A stretch of 64,000 nucleotides of DNA from Epiperipatus broadwayi. Its lineage: Eukaryota > Onychophora > Udeonychophora > Euonychophora > Peripatidae. A program made the position numbers and the translations under genes. The stretch covers positions 186,001-250,000 of the forward strand of contig JAQFVV010013089.1 in assembly GCA_028023455.1 (NCBI GenBank), given 5' to 3'. The notes under the pieces are model-generated. The model was not told the DNA's origin, did not search any database, and worked only from the letters and a program-made list of their open reading frames with translations. This document shows positions 1 through 12,799 of this stretch, piece after piece; the first letter of the stretch is position 1; every line of letters begins with the position of its first letter.

Positions 1-1110
1 GTACACAACATTTAAGAAGTGAGGGCTCAAACTGGCCATAATGTAACCATTCTGTGACAAGACAGGTAGACTCATGATATATATAAATTGATGATCTTTA
101 TTATTTGAGGTAATACCTTAAACCACTGCTTGTGGGTTTTTTTAAAAATAAGAATGAAACAGAGGCCCCCAATTTCTTCATAACTCTTTCACATGACTTA
201 GACTGATGGTTCCAAATAGAAGTTATAATATAATATATCTTTTCCTGCTATACCCAATTTTTTCATTCTTCTGACATGAAGGAAATTCCATGAACACTCA
301 AAATTGCACAAGTTTTCCTGACTTTGGTAAACTGCTTCCTCTTTAGTGCAGTAATGGAATTTTTTGTGGCAGCTCTTCATAACAAGTATGCTTACATTAA
401 TTTTGAATAGATGTCATATGTTACTAATAAATATTCATATTGATGAAATGAAGTAATGGACTATAAAAATCAATGGCCAGTAACTCATTCAGATTCTTAG
501 ATACTATGGGGAACATTGTCCCAACATAATTCTTATTAGCTGGTTTATTTTGACATCATTTACAAAAACTTTGAAAGATAGTAATAATGGATCTGTACAT
601 ATTTGACCAATATACTACTGCTATAAGAGATTATTTATTTTAAGTGAGCCATAATACTCATATGACCTGTAAACATAATTTATTAACTGTTTTCCTAAAT
701 TTGGGGGTATAACTACCCACCAACAATCAATTCCCTTCTTGACTTGAAATGTTAATAACTCATTTGTTATTTTATAATGGTGTAGTTTGTTTTTCCATTG
801 AGCGAGAATCAACAGCTGTCTGGGGTTTGCACTGTTACACCACTGCATCAAATTCTTGCATGTGGCATCAGATGTTTGTAAAAACTTCAGTCTATTCATA
901 TCCCTTTCTACAGATGTATCCAGATCTATTATAAAGTAGTTAATAAGCTCCCTCTAGTGTTAAGTTTTGGTATCTGTCTGGAATTGGGTTTCTTATCAAT
1001 ATGTCTAGTACTATATTATCACTTCTGAAGCAATGGACTATCTGGCAGTTGAATTTCTGTAAATACAAAGCCCATCTTATAAGCCTATCATTAGTTAAAT
1101 AGCATTGTTT
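1..1110 (-). pseudogene. Decayed Ty3/Gypsy pol: RNase H end to integrase
   Basis: Read on the minus strand from about 1110 down to 1, broken frames match the order of a Ty3/Gypsy polyprotein. Around 1085-1000 is an RNase H C-terminal block (RWALYLQKFN, then a degenerate 'DNIVLDILIRNP' where active elements have an 'N.VADALSRNP'-like motif). At 899-621 an open 92-codon frame carries the linker and the integrase zinc-finger region (VVIPPNL, then a SYEYYG where the finger histidines should be). From about 500 to 200 come relics of the catalytic core start (IYLLVTYDIYSKL-like). Stops and frameshifts interrupt it and the finger histidines are lost, so it is dead. The fragment runs off the left edge, and its N-terminal side ends at the TA repeat bordering the element at 1190. 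Family assignment is by motif order, not by search. Confidence 0.7.
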
Positions 1111-2132
1111 TTTGACTGGCTTTTAATGATATATATATATATATATATATATATATCATTAAAAAATATATGTATATATATAATATATATATATATATAT
1201 TGTGCCCTTTTGTATGGGTCACCATTTAATTTTGTGCTAATCTATTAAAAATTTTAAATTTAAGATATATTTGAATATGTGATGTTAATTTTGCTTATGG
1301 TAATATTTCAAAAGGTTTAATTAAAGCAATCTATGAGTATTTGATATGTGAAATTGTGCTGATATTGAGAGAGACATTTTAAATGATGATGATTATAATA
1401 TATAGTTGGGAAAAATGGCCATAATCAATACTGCATTAATATATTTAATAAATAGGTATTTAAAGCTAAAAGTGTTTAAAAGACAAGTAAGATTAAATAC
1501 ATATGTTTATTGTTGATAAAATAATATTATAAAAGAATATAAATATTTTAATTATTATAAGTACTTAAATAGAAGATTAATATTTGATTTTAATAATATC
1601 GAATAATTATTTTAAAATCTATTATAATATCTTGTTTATTTAAAAAATATTTATTTTAAAAAAAATGCAATTGTTAGTTTATTTTTAGACGATGACAAGC
1701 GTTTCTTGTGTTGTAAAGAACAGATGTTAGTTAGATATACACACACATGCTTGGAAGTTATTTAGTAAAGTTGCAAAACTATTTTAAAAATTATGTTGTA
1801 AAATTTATAAATAATACGTGAGTTATCACGAGATAAAAATAAAGATATTCAATGTAAAATATTAAATCTGATTTTAAAATATTGTTTTAAAAATATGACG
1901 TATAAAAAGACTTAGTTTATTTAAAATAATGTTATAAAAGTTAAAATTAAAATCAAGTAAGAGAATATTTTTTTTAAAAAAATGTTTAATAGATTTAAAT
2001 AAATGATAAAGATTATTTTAGAAATTTAATAATGTAATAAATATTAAATATTAAATAAGCCATTATTTATTTTTAATTTTGTGTTGTTGGTAAAATATGT
2101 AAATAAGCCAGCAAAGTTGATTGTTTAATCTA

Positions 2133-2200
2133 CCAATCAAATGGGAAGTTTCTTCCGGTATAAAAGCTCAGTTCAATTGTTAGGAGAGGACTTCGTGATT
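2133..2200 (+). promoter_or_regulatory. CCAAT/TATA promoter of element C
   Basis: CCAAT lies at 2133-2137 and TATAAAAG at 2159-2166, in a locally less AT-biased patch, which is unusual in this window. A start about 30 bases below the TATA box would fall near 2190. The same position in the related elements, on their minus strands, also has CCAAT followed by a TATA-like box (28806-28754 and 53131-53075), so the arrangement is conserved although the surrounding sequence has diverged. Promoter activity is inferred. Confidence 0.5.
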
Positions 2201-4518
2201 GAATTTTCAAGTTAATTGTGTTATTAAAAAAATAGCTACGTAAATTTTATAGACGCTTTTAAAATCATTTTTCAAAATTATAAGAGTGTCTTTGTAAATA
2301 AGTTATAGAAATTTTAAATGATAAACATGCAGTGTTAATTCAATTTTTCCCTATCATTCGTCTCTATTAAGCTCAATTTACAAGCAAATAGTCATGGGAA
2401 CATCATATATAGTGAAAATATATCGGAAACTTTATACTAGAAGTATGATAAACGCTGGATTAGTTCGGAAAATTACGAGATGGAGAAAAGTAATATTTTG
2501 GACAGTATATAATTTTAAAAGCTAATTACTATTGACTATTAGAAAATAGATATTTTTAAAGAATAAAATACTTCTTATGAAGAAAGTATTTTTGCAAGCT
2601 ATAAATTTAAATATATATCTTAAGTAAAGATATTAGAAATAAAAGTAGTTTTTATAAATACTTGCCTTGTTAAGTCTTTATGTTTAAAAGACTGAATATT
2701 GACAATTTTGGAAGGCAAATAAATTGAAAATATAATTAGCTAAAAGTCTTAATATAATAAAAATTATTATATTGAAATAATTTAAACGCTGGTCGTTTTA
2801 GATGAAGAAGCTTATTCTTACCTGGATATTTTGTTAAGAAATGCGCAAGTAATACGTGGATGTCCAAGTTAATTTAAAATAATTAAATGATAATTTTTCA
2901 TAAACTATAGACTAATTTAAGATAATAACTTTAAATAATATTTTTTTAAAGAACTGAATCCGGATCAGATAAACTATTTTAATTTTATTATATTTTTATG
3001 GAAGAACTGATTAACTTTTATTTTATTTTAAAAGAACGTTTTCATTTTTCATAAACTTTTAAAAAAACACGTGATGGACCGGAAAACGGAAATGGTGTTT
3101 TAGTGAATGTGTACCTAGGATTTAAGAACTATTATGGTGAAAAGAAGACATCGCTGGAGTTACGTAATATGAATTCTATTTTATTTTTCTAATATAAAAT
3201 TTAAATATTATTAATCTATTAAAAATAAGATAGGTACATTCCTTAAAATAATAACTAAAAATAATATAATGATTAATTGCATAAGTTTATTTTATAATTA
3301 ATATAACACAGAATATTTTAAAGAATGATCGTGAGTGTAAATGTGAATTATTTTATGAAGCTGTAATTCCGAAGAATATTGGAAGATGGACTGTACATTA
3401 AATCATTATTGATGGTAAAAATTATAATAATAATAATTTTTATGTATTTAATATGTTTTCTTTAGATCAACCAAATATTATGTTGTTTTTGAATGAATGT
3501 ATAAATATTTTAAAAAATACACACACATTATATTGGCAGTGACAGTTTTATTTAAATATGCATAATTTGAATTTATGATATAAATACGATGCAACATTAC
3601 ATAAGAAGCTTAGAAATAATTATATGATTCTTTCGTAAATAAACTTTGATATTTTTTTATGTTATAGTATTAGAATTATATTTATTATTCATAAGTAATT
3701 ATTTTTATTGCAAGTTAGGAAGAGATTTAAAAGTCTATATTTTATTTTTGTTTTATTGGATAAATTAAGTTAAGTTTTATGTAGAAGTTTATATTTGGAT
3801 TGAAGATTTACCGAATATAGATGATGAAGTATAAATAGTTTGGATAATTAATATTTATTTAAAGTTGAAGATTGTTTTTCCGGAAATTTTGAAAATAAGT
3901 TTAAAGGATACTTTGTAGATAGAAATTTATTAGGAAGGAGTAGAATAACACATAAAGTAAAGTAATAATTTCACATAGAAAAGAATCATAGAATTTATCT
4001 AATATAATACTTTATGAATTTGAAATTGATGAATAATTTAAATATTATTATTTTAACAGTACATATATGTAATGCATATTTGATAAAACATGTAGCATGA
4101 ATTGCATTAAATGAAATATAAATTATAATCAGTTATTTTTATTACATTACAAAGATACATTAGTTTATACATGTATGCTATTAAAGTAATGCTGATATTA
4201 AAGTGAACACATGTTAATACATTATGAAATGGATAACAATAATACTTAAATGATGTAGCAATTTAATTAGTAAAGTTTAATTGTTTACATATGCTACATA
4301 AATATTGTTTACATAAATTTTTCTGTATAATAATTGAAGTTCATTGATATTTATTTAAAGTCTAAGTTTGAAAATATACTTCAATGTTATTAGTATAGCA
4401 TTTTTAAAGAATGTATAGATTATTTAGTAGGAGTATGAGCTAATAACAGTGTAAACATCTTGTATTATTATTTTCTTATTTTTATTTTTCTTTGTTTTTC
4501 TAATTTGAACTGTAAATA

Positions 4519-4560
4519 TTGTAAATAAATTCTTAATCAAAGTTAATGTAAATAAATTTG
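4519..4560 (+). terminator. Candidate polyadenylation signals of element C
   Basis: Two AATAAA hexamers occur in close succession (first at 4524-4529). They lie about 0.9 kb before the right end. The related element at 24934 has an AATAAA on its minus strand at 25877-25882, the same relative place. AATAAA is frequent by chance in AT-rich DNA, so the shared position is the main support. Confidence 0.35.
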
Positions 4561-5180
4561 TTTAATTTGTTTTAAAAGTGTGTCGAGTTCATTATTTTGC
4601 ACCACAGCATTTGACAGCAGATAATTTGAATAAACATAATATTTGCACAATATGAATTTATTATTAGTATTAGAAATAAACACAATATTTTCTTGATATC
4701 ATTTATAAGAATTGATTGACATTAATATATTATATTACAATGGTCATAAGATGGTTATAATGCACAATATAAGAGTACAGTATTATTTATTGCCACAGAT
4801 TATTAAATTATAAGATTTTGATCTATTCCAAAATTAAGATACCATATGAAAATAAAAGATATACACATGATTATTTATTTATTTAATAATTAATAATATA
4901 ATAGAAATAGATAAGGTTGAGTTATACCCTAAAAGTAGTATTGTTCATTATAATTATTATTAGAATAAGTTAGGTGTATTTAGGTTTGATATAAAATCCC
5001 TTATCATACTTATTTACATGAGTTATTATTACTTTAAGATAATTAGAAGAGCCTGAGATTATTGAATTATATTTCCTTAATAAAAGTTGAGATTTATTTT
5101 ATTATTATTAAAGATAATTTATTTTATTTAAAAGCCATAAGAATGCTATAGATGTAGTAATAAGATAATAAGGAGGTAAT

Positions 5181-5272
5181 AGTATTCTTATGCCATTGAG
5201 ACAATGTCTTGGAAGATATTGACTCAATGTAAATCTACTTACTACTTTGTAACTTTACTTCACAGTCTCATG
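5181..5272 (-). repeat. Conserved subterminal block, copy C
   Basis: Read on the minus strand this holds CATGAGAC, ACATTGAG and CTCAATGGCATAAGAA in order. The same order occurs at 13179-13272, 25131-25235 and 49454-49550. It is the best conserved part between otherwise diverged elements, and a partner TTCTTATG nearby allows a stem with CATAAGAA. Confidence 0.6.
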
Positions 5273-5463
5273 ATTTTAATAAATACTTATTTAATTAGTA
5301 CAGAATATAGAGCTATATTGATTTTGATAATTGATAATAAATTTAATTAGAATATGATAATATAAAAGTATATTAAAGATAAACATGCAAATTTTAACTG
5401 AGCATTATAATTTAATTGAGCTAGTTGTATTTCAAATTATATTATACATCGAGAAGTAAGGGT

Positions 5464-5465
<2 letters not shown>

Positions 5466-5543
<78 letters not shown>
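5466..5543. repeat. (TA)n microsatellite
   Basis: About 78 bp of nearly pure TA directly at the right terminus of element C. It is one of many TA tracts that coincide with element ends. Confidence 0.95.
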
Positions 5544-5544
<1 letters not shown>

Positions 5545-6885
5545 TAGAAAAAACATTACTAGACAGAATGCATGGATTTTATTAATTAGAATATTCAAGT
5601 ATTTGGATCATAAGTACCAACACTTGAATTTTTGGGTAATATATGTTAAAAAATAATTGAATTAATTATGTCGTGAGACTCTGTAGTAATAACTATCTTA
5701 TAGAATGGTCAGCATTGGATTTTTTAGGGGAGAAAAAATTGAAATGTTTTAAGTATATTTAAAGTCATAATTAATTATAGCCTTAATAAATTTACTTTTA
5801 ATTAGTGGGTATGTGGCAATAAAAATAATAGAAATAAGAGATTGCCATTTTATTACGTGCTTTTTGTAAAGGATCTACTGTATTTGTATTATATTAAAAT
5901 TTATAATACAAAATCACTTTTTAACTTAAAAAATATTAACATAATCTAAAAGGTATCTTTCATTATCAGATAAAATGATTTTTATAAATATTTTTATTAT
6001 TTTCCTGAATTACATTCTACATACCCATTATCAAATTTGCTATCAATTTTTAAAAATGATAAATAGGTATAATGTGAATCTAAAATTTTTGAAAAGAAAG
6101 AATGATATCCATAGTAGTAGTAGTGTACTTAAAACAATGCTCTTAGTTTTAAAACTATCAATTATATGCTACATAAACAATATCATAGTTTTGAATATCT
6201 CAATTTTAGCTAAATTACCAGTTATAATCAAAACTCTATACTCCTATAATGCACAAACTCAATTGTAGGATGTTACTGCACAACATATCTTATAAAACAT
6301 TATGCACAAATAATAAATAAAAATCAATAGTGGGTAGCTAAAAAGTATAAATGTTAATTTTATTTTTAGATTATCTTGCCAAAGTTGTTTGTAAACACAT
6401 GTAATCATAATTCTGCATAAACAAATATGTAAAAAAAAAATCTAAATAGGTATGAAGTGAAATAATTGTAACATCAGTATTCAGAGCTAATTTTATTAAA
6501 CTCAACAATTTGTCATCTCAAGTAAAAAAAGATCATAGGCTGTACAAATAATATATTAAGACTATATCAAGATCCATTTTTCAGCTAAACTAAGCCATTT
6601 ATCCATTTATGATTTCATATTTATATATGTGAGCACATGTAGTTGTAAATGCATGCACGTTGCTAGTGTATGAATGTTCCTTGCTTACTGACCCAGCTTA
6701 AAGAATAATCCTTTTTATAGATGTTACTGATTGTTTAGATAAATTTGTTTAAAATGCTTTATTGATGATTTAGAATCTAAGTTGAAAACAAAACTTCTCT
6801 CATTGTAAACCTTAAAGATTAAACTATATATATAATAACAAAAAATAATAAATATAATGATAATTAAATATAATATATAGTCATT
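5544..6885. other. AT-rich non-coding stretch
   Basis: No gene, splice-consistent exon or clear repeat was seen. A 97-codon open frame at 5975-6268 is rich in Ile, Asn and Leu, as expected for chance frames at this base composition. Confidence 0.5.
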
Positions 6886-6889
6886 AAAT

Positions 6890-7022
6890 CTGCAGAAGTA
6901 CTTTCTGTTAATTTCTTAACCCTCCTCAACTGCTTGCAGAAGTACTTTTGGTTAATTCCTTAACCCTCATTAACTGCCATTTTTTGAATTTAATGGCAAT
7001 TGAGGAGGATTAAGGAATTGAA
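6890..7022. repeat. Short tandem duplication plus hairpin
   Basis: A unit of roughly 45-50 bp containing GCAGAAGTACTTT and TTAACCCTC occurs twice in tandem (about 6893-6978). Its second half is followed by an inverted copy (AATTCCTTAACCCTC near 6953 against GGAGGATTAAGGAATT near 7004). The result is a hairpin of about 28 bp per arm with a short loop around TTTTTTGAATTT. It resembles a small fold-back or MITE remnant. Confidence 0.7.
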
Positions 7023-7936
7023 AGACTGTATACTATATTCAATTACTGTTATATTTATTATTGCAATATTTTTTTAATTAACAGACATTTTATTTGCAAT
7101 ATATATATATATATATATATAATATTTAATTACCGATAAAATGCAATGCAGATCACTATTAATATCAACAACATTATTGAAGAAACAGCAATCAAAGTTG
7201 TTTTAACATCTATAAAATAAAATACAGTATTATTATCTAACATTACTGCTATAAATATAATCATTAAACATATATATGTATATATATATAAATATAATCA
7301 AACATATATATATATATATATAATCAACTTAATTAACAACTGATAAAGAACATCTAATTTTTTACCATCAATTTATTTATATTACCTAACTAGTTTTGAT
7401 TTTATTTAGGAAGATTTCAAAATGTCTTTTATCTGCTAATCTCATCTAATAAACAGTAGCATCTTTTTTAATCATCATTTTTCTAATTATAATCAGTAAA
7501 ATTTATTTTCATCTGTTATCTACATGATTAACCAATCCCTTTCTTTTCTTTTTCTCTTATTAAATTTTAATAATATATATATATATATTAAAAACTGTGC
7601 TAAATTATGTAACATGTATATAATTATATAAAAATTGTTTTATTAAAAACTAAAAGAAAATTAAAAGAGTTGTGTTTAACATATATAGATCGCACAGATG
7701 AAAAACTTTAAAACTATTTAAAAAAAAAAAAAATTATTTAAAAGTATTTTTTGTAAAAAAAAAAAAAAATAAAGATCTAAAGATAAGGATTGATATTTTT
7801 GAAAATAGAAATAAATGATTATTTATGTCATGTTTAATCTTAAAAAATGGAAATGATTGTTTTAAAGCAAACTAACCCTTGGGGCACTTAAACAATTAAA
7901 AGATCAGATAGGAGATATAGATAAAAATTAGATTGT
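7023..7936. other. AT-rich non-coding stretch below the terminal exon
   Basis: Contains short TA tracts (about 7099-7121, 7271-7322, 7573-7590) and poly(A) runs near 7722 and 7757. For the minus-strand gene ending at 7937 this is the expected 3' UTR and downstream region. A plus-strand TTTATT near 7636 would be an AATAAA on that strand, but it is not a strong call. Confidence 0.4.
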
Positions 7937-8064
7937 TTACAGCTCTGAAGCAGAGTGTCCAATCCAAGCAGCAACAAGTGCACAGACCAAAATGAAAAAA
8001 AACATCTGCACCTTAGGATCAGTGACATCATGTTTGATAGATCCATGTGATTGCTGATAAGAGG
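7937..8064 (-). CDS. Terminal exon: hydrophobic C-terminus of receptor gene
   Basis: On the minus strand an acceptor TTTTATAG precedes the exon at 8064. The two bases CC complete a codon begun in the preceding exon, which ends with one spare base A and so gives Thr. There follow 41 codons and a TAA at 7937-7939. The first 19 residues are polar (YQQSHG, KHDVTDPK). Residues 20-35 form one hydrophobic segment (MFFFILVCALVAAWIG), and only HSASEL follows before the stop. The shape fits a single membrane anchor with a six-residue tail, or less well a GPI signal. I do not recognise the tail itself. Joining it to the exon at 23241-23370 is an inference from phase; an unseen exon in the 15.2 kb between them, or use as an alternative last exon, remains possible. 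A continuous open frame runs 5' of the acceptor to 8164 but becomes low-complexity there. Confidence 0.6.
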
Positions 8065-8154
8065 CTATAAAAGTATAAAAGACAAAATAATAAAATTGAT
8101 CAGGTGTTGTCTTAAATCTGACTATTAATCTACATATGAACTGTAGCGGTTTTG

Positions 8155-9190
8155 TGGACTCCAAAATGTAGTAGTCTGCAATAGACTTAATTTCCTGTTA
8201 TACACCAGCTGAGGCAGCCTCCAAACTAATGAGTACTAAATTGTAGCAAACAACTGACTGGTTTTTCTAAAAATATTAAATGGACTTTAGTTGGATGAGT
8301 GTGATGCACCATGGATAAGACAAACTTCAGACTTCTCATGGAAAGTATGAACTCTTTCATTTATTCAATATGAACTTTAACACATTTTCAATTGGTAATA
8401 TAAAATATGAACTTTTATCTGACCTGAAGAATTTTAAACCAATTATTAATAATTTTTATGCATATGTTCGCTAATCATTTCCATTTTTTATTTTTATTCA
8501 TTTTTGTATTTATTAACTAAATTATTAAAATGTATTAAATTTAAGTTGAGTGTAGATGGCTGTATAGGTTTATTAATGTTTATGTTAGTTATTTCTTAAC
8601 ATTTTCATATACATAAAATATTTGTATATCGGTAAATATGACACTTCATACTCAGTGTCTAAACATATTTACTCATATATCTTTTAAGTTATTGTTCTCA
8701 ATGCAGCACCTTATGATGAGTGTCAGTGGGTTTACTTTATTGTAAATTTCTCCTAAGCAATTTTCAATTAATAACATTATATTTAGAATTGTTTATGTTA
8801 GCTTAAAGGCTATGATTTCAGACTATTTGTTTCATAGTTAGGTCGATGGTGGTGGAGGGATATATGGGTGTTTATATCAATGTAATGTGAAGCATGTTAG
8901 CATACAGGGCAAAGCCCAACTGAATGCATGACCCAAACATGTAGTCATTGCATTGCAATGGTTGCAGACTTATTTCCTGTGACATTGATTTCCTTTCACT
9001 CTTTTGGATAGGGATTATAAGTTGGCAAAAAGACTGCTTTCCCTCCATATGTAGCATTTCTCTTAAATATTTTATATACATGACTCCTTCATCTGACAGA
9101 TGCACATTCCTGTACTGGATGAGGATCATGTCCTTTAATAATAATATCATGCTGTAAATGCACATTTCTGTCAGCATGATTTTATGCTAG
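8155..9190 (+). repeat. Inverted ~1 kb duplication, copy 1
   Basis: Two sub-blocks, 8157-8400 and 8870-9187, match the reverse complement of 17757-17530 and 17235-16945 in the same order. Shared landmarks are CCAAAATGTAG, TTTCCTGT, GCAGCCTCCA, ATATTAAATGGACTT and, read on the minus strand here, CATGCTGACAG and CTGTATGCTAACA. The middle spacer differs in length. It starts almost at the 5' edge of the terminal exon's open frame. Similarity by eye is perhaps 70-80 percent. Frames of about 60-100 codons here share no consistent frame with the other copy. Confidence 0.65.
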
Positions 9191-10540
9191 CATCTTCATA
9201 TTGCATTGGTTGTATCTGTATAACAGGAAGCAAGTGTTGGTATGGTTATTAACTTTTAGCCTGAGGTTGAATGATTGTTTTTGAAAAGTTTTTAACTGAG
9301 TAATCTATGTAGCCTATCTATATTCAACATTATAAAACAAACTTTTATAAACTGTCCATCTGTGCAGATTTTTAACTAAAGTATAAAATAATAATTTAAA
9401 TTTAAAATCTAAACAAGATCAATTTATTTCTCAATTTTAAATATACATATATGTGTGTCAATAAATACTTTTTGTGTGTTATTACTGGCAGTGGCTTATT
9501 TTATTTATTTATTTTTTTAAATATTAAAAATGTTTAAGAAGTTATGTATTAAAAATCTTAGCTACTCCTTGAGCTAGTGGCATGGGATAACAGTCAATAA
9601 TAAAATAAAAATTAGATCTTAATAATACATATCTGCCTACTATATAAATTTCTAAGTTCAAATGGCCTAGGGCACCCTGTACAGCAGATACAGTAAGATG
9701 TCCATCCACCCTGACTGTTATAATAAAGACACATAATTTTTAAAAACTTAATTGATAATAATACACACATAAATATATACCATACATACTATTAGACATA
9801 ATATCAAAATTTAGTTTTTAATTATAATTTCAATCATTTAATTATAATCATTTTTCTCAGTTGTATTGACTCTTTACATACATTAATACATTTATCAATA
9901 TTTTGTGGAAAATATAATGATTCATAGTTCTTTCTTTTTGTAATATTTTAACCATATTTTATCCCTTTTATATTATTACTACAATTTATTTAAAGATCTG
10001 TATTCAAAATAATTATATTTTTCTAGCATTTTATCTTTCTTTTTTATTACTCTGCTATGCTTTTTTTCTTTTTTTACCATTTTTTCTAACTAACTTATAT
10101 ACAATATATCATATTAGTTTTACCATTTAAATTAACTGATTTAATGCTTTATTTTTTTATCTTAATTTACCCCCCCCCCATATTTCTTTATTTTGTTTTT
10201 AAATACAATAAACTCTTGACCCATCATGTTTCAAGAGATCAAGAAAAATAATAAGCACATTGATGTAATAGAACATAAATATATTGAAAACTATAGATAA
10301 ATAATTTTATAATTATTTATTGAAATACAATTCACTGCAAAAATTGTAGATTAAGCATTTGCTTTTTTAAATAACACAGATTTTATACTTCAAAAGATGT
10401 CCATGGCATTTATTCTTATATAATAATTATATAGGTATAGAAAATGAGAATTAATATTAAATATGCATAGACATTAATTTTTTAAAAATAAATAATCTTG
10501 GTGCAATCATTACTATATGATTAAAAAAACAATATTGCCA
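9191..10540. other. AT-rich intronic stretch
   Basis: Nothing coding was seen. A poly(C) run sits at about 10170-10178. A slightly less AT-rich patch at 9545-9730 may be an old repeat but has no partner here. Confidence 0.4.
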
Positions 10541-10544
10541 ACGT

Positions 10545-10866
10545 CTCAAGAGAAAAAACTATAATTGCAAAGAAATCAAGTTAGATAATTAAATTAGATA
10601 GCTGAATTTGAAGGCATATAGATGTCTGAAACATTCAGATTTTCTACTTAATAGTTAACTATGAGATAAATGCTGGACTTGAGCTGGTATTTTAGATCTA
10701 ATGTCTGAATATTCCAGCACCTCACTAAGGAAAAAGCCAAAAGCTAAAAACTGATCTGGGGATAGAAATATTCGGAAAAGCTTGTTAAGAGCTATTAAAG
10801 CTCATTATATAACATTTGTAGTACAAGCTTATTAAATTAAGTCATGTGATATATGACCTGATTTCT
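10545..10866 (+). repeat. Half copy of fold-back element
   Basis: Aligns along its length with the right arm of the palindromic element at 24590-24912. Shared landmarks are GACATATGGATATCTGAAA-like, CTGGTATTTTA, CAGCACCTC(A/G)CTAAGGAA, GAAAAGCTT(G/A)TTAAGAG, TACAAGCTT and GTGATATATGAC. Only one arm is present. Its end is next to the TA tract in which the element at 10879 begins. Confidence 0.7.
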
Positions 10867-10878
10867 TTGCATATATAT

Positions 10879-11763
10879 ACACACCTGGGTCTCATTTTAT
10901 GTGGATTATTTTAATGCAATTTTGAAGTTATGCAATTCATATTTCTTCTTAATATCTTTCATATTTCACTATATTTATTATATATCAAGAAATTTAAAGT
11001 ATTAATAACTTATTTTCACTTGAAATTTTTCAAAAATATAACATTATATTGGCAGTTAACATGAATATGACCTGAAGCTGTATTTAGAATTTTAGCTTCT
11101 ATGTAAATAACCTATTTATACTAATGAGTAAATAATAATAATAGATTTATATTCACATATAAAAATATCTCAATAAATATTCAAAAAAATTAAACTTTTA
11201 AAATGTATTTTGTTAGATATAACGGAAATAATTTTTTAGATTGTTAAAATAAATAACGAAGATTTTATTGATTTTTTAAACTGAAAATAATCTTTGTAAT
11301 GATAATGTATAATCTTTTTGTTTTGATTGCGATCTCATTTTTTTAATATAGAAACAGAAAACCATTAACACAGCACAAGACTGAAAGTGGTGCTAGTTGT
11401 ATATCACATCATGAATCTGATTTCTTACCAGTTCACAAATGAATGCATATTATCAAATAGTGGTAATGATTAAAATATGTATAAAAAAATGTAAAATTAA
11501 ATACTGTAGTTAATAAAAAAGTTTGTCTTGTATTAATTTTTTTTCAAATATTTGAAATGTTTTATTAGTCATACTTTACTTTCTTATTTTTTTAATGCGA
11601 ATTTTAAAGTAATTTTTCTTTGTGGCTTTGATTTTATGCAATTTCTGAAAATTACAGAACCTGTCCCTCATTTTTCAAGGTAAGTTAAGTCTATTTTTGT
11701 GCGATTTCTTTTGTGCACATTTTCTGAGGAACCTATCTACCACATAAAACGAGACCCAGGTGT
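10879..11763. mobile_element. 885 bp MITE-like element with 24-25 bp inverted ends
   Basis: The left end at 10881-10904 reads ACACCTGGGTCTCATTTT then ATGTGG. The right end at 11739-11762 is its reverse complement with one A/G difference. Both ends are flanked by short TATATA sequence. The interior is AT-rich and has no coding frame. This structure defines a non-autonomous DNA transposon; the superfamily is not assigned because TA is both a possible target duplication and the local background. Confidence 0.8.
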
Positions 11764-12778
11764 ATATGTATATATATTCTTTTCTTAAGGATAACCAAAT
11801 CATGGTTTCAGACAAATAGCTAAATAATTAAGCATTTGGATCCACAACTATATTTCCTGGTTATCTTGAACCCTAAGTTTTAAAAGTAAATCTTAATATT
11901 AAAATTATTATAGATTTTATTTCTGGGCACCAGTATTAATAAAATAGTTTGCTAACACACTGCTTTAATAATGATTAACTATTATTTTCCCCTTTTATCA
12001 TTACTTATGTATTCTTTTTAAATGATATCCTTAGCCAGTACATTGCAAATAAAGAAAAATATATTAGCATACATTAAGCCTATAAAAGAATTGCCGATAT
12101 CATTTCATGGATTTTAAGTAACAGAATATTTAATATTGCTAAAAGAAAATCAACAAAGTATACTTTATAATTACTTCATTTTTTGGTCTCTTTCCTATCA
12201 TTTTATTAAGTATTATTATACAACCATACATTTATACATAATAATACATATATTTCAAAATTTTAATTAAAATATATATAATGCAGTATCTAATGTTAAA
12301 ATAAATAACTCATAAACAAGTTTCTCAGTTCATTTATGTTTATACAATATTAAGGAAAAGAAATAGAAAGGCTTTTATAATCAAATAATTATTTTTCATG
12401 TAAGTATTAAAACAAAGTCTTGCCATAGGTTTTTTTCTTTTATTATTTCCTTGTATTGGCATGGCTTTCAATTTTTTTTTTTTTAGGTTGCACAAGTCAC
12501 TTTTATGTAATGATATTTCAGCCCTAGATTTGTTGACAGCAAACTAGAGATAGGCAGTTTACTGATTCAAAGTTTCATTCCTGCAGTAGGTAATTAGGTC
12601 AGTAATAACAGATATACTTGGTTTTCTAGTCCTTTATATAAAATTTTGCAGATATACATGAAGGCTTTCATATTATTAATATTAGTTTTATCTAGAGTAG
12701 AATGACAGCATTTGAATAACAGATGTAGAAGCAGAATAAAATTGAACATCAAAATAGCAGCATAAAAAATATTACTTT
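11764..12778. other. AT-rich intronic stretch
   Basis: No exon, RNA gene or repeat partner recognised. Small poly(T) run near 12472-12484. Confidence 0.4.
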
Positions 12779-12799
12779 TAATATATATATATATATTCT

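Larger units (their letters stand above)
1190..5475 (+). mobile_element. TA-bounded non-coding element, copy C
   Basis: A 4.3 kb unit with a (TA)n tract at each end. Its left terminus reads TATATATTGTGCCCTTTTG and the reverse complement of its right terminus TATATATTGTACCCTTAC, a short terminal inverted repeat. The left 250 bp align with the reverse complement of the right ends of the elements at 24934-29618 and 49262-53929, and a block at 5181-5272 is the reverse complement of a block shared by all copies. It is the most diverged copy. No frame longer than about 60 codons looks coding. A promoter-like region at 2133-2166 and AATAAA signals near 4524 suggest one long transcript on the plus strand. 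It abuts the Gypsy relic at 1-1110. The class of transposon is not recognised. Confidence 0.65.

Noticed and set aside
8872-9177. 101-codon minus-strand frame
   Set aside because: It lies in the inverted duplication, and the partner copy at 16940-17235 does not keep the frame.
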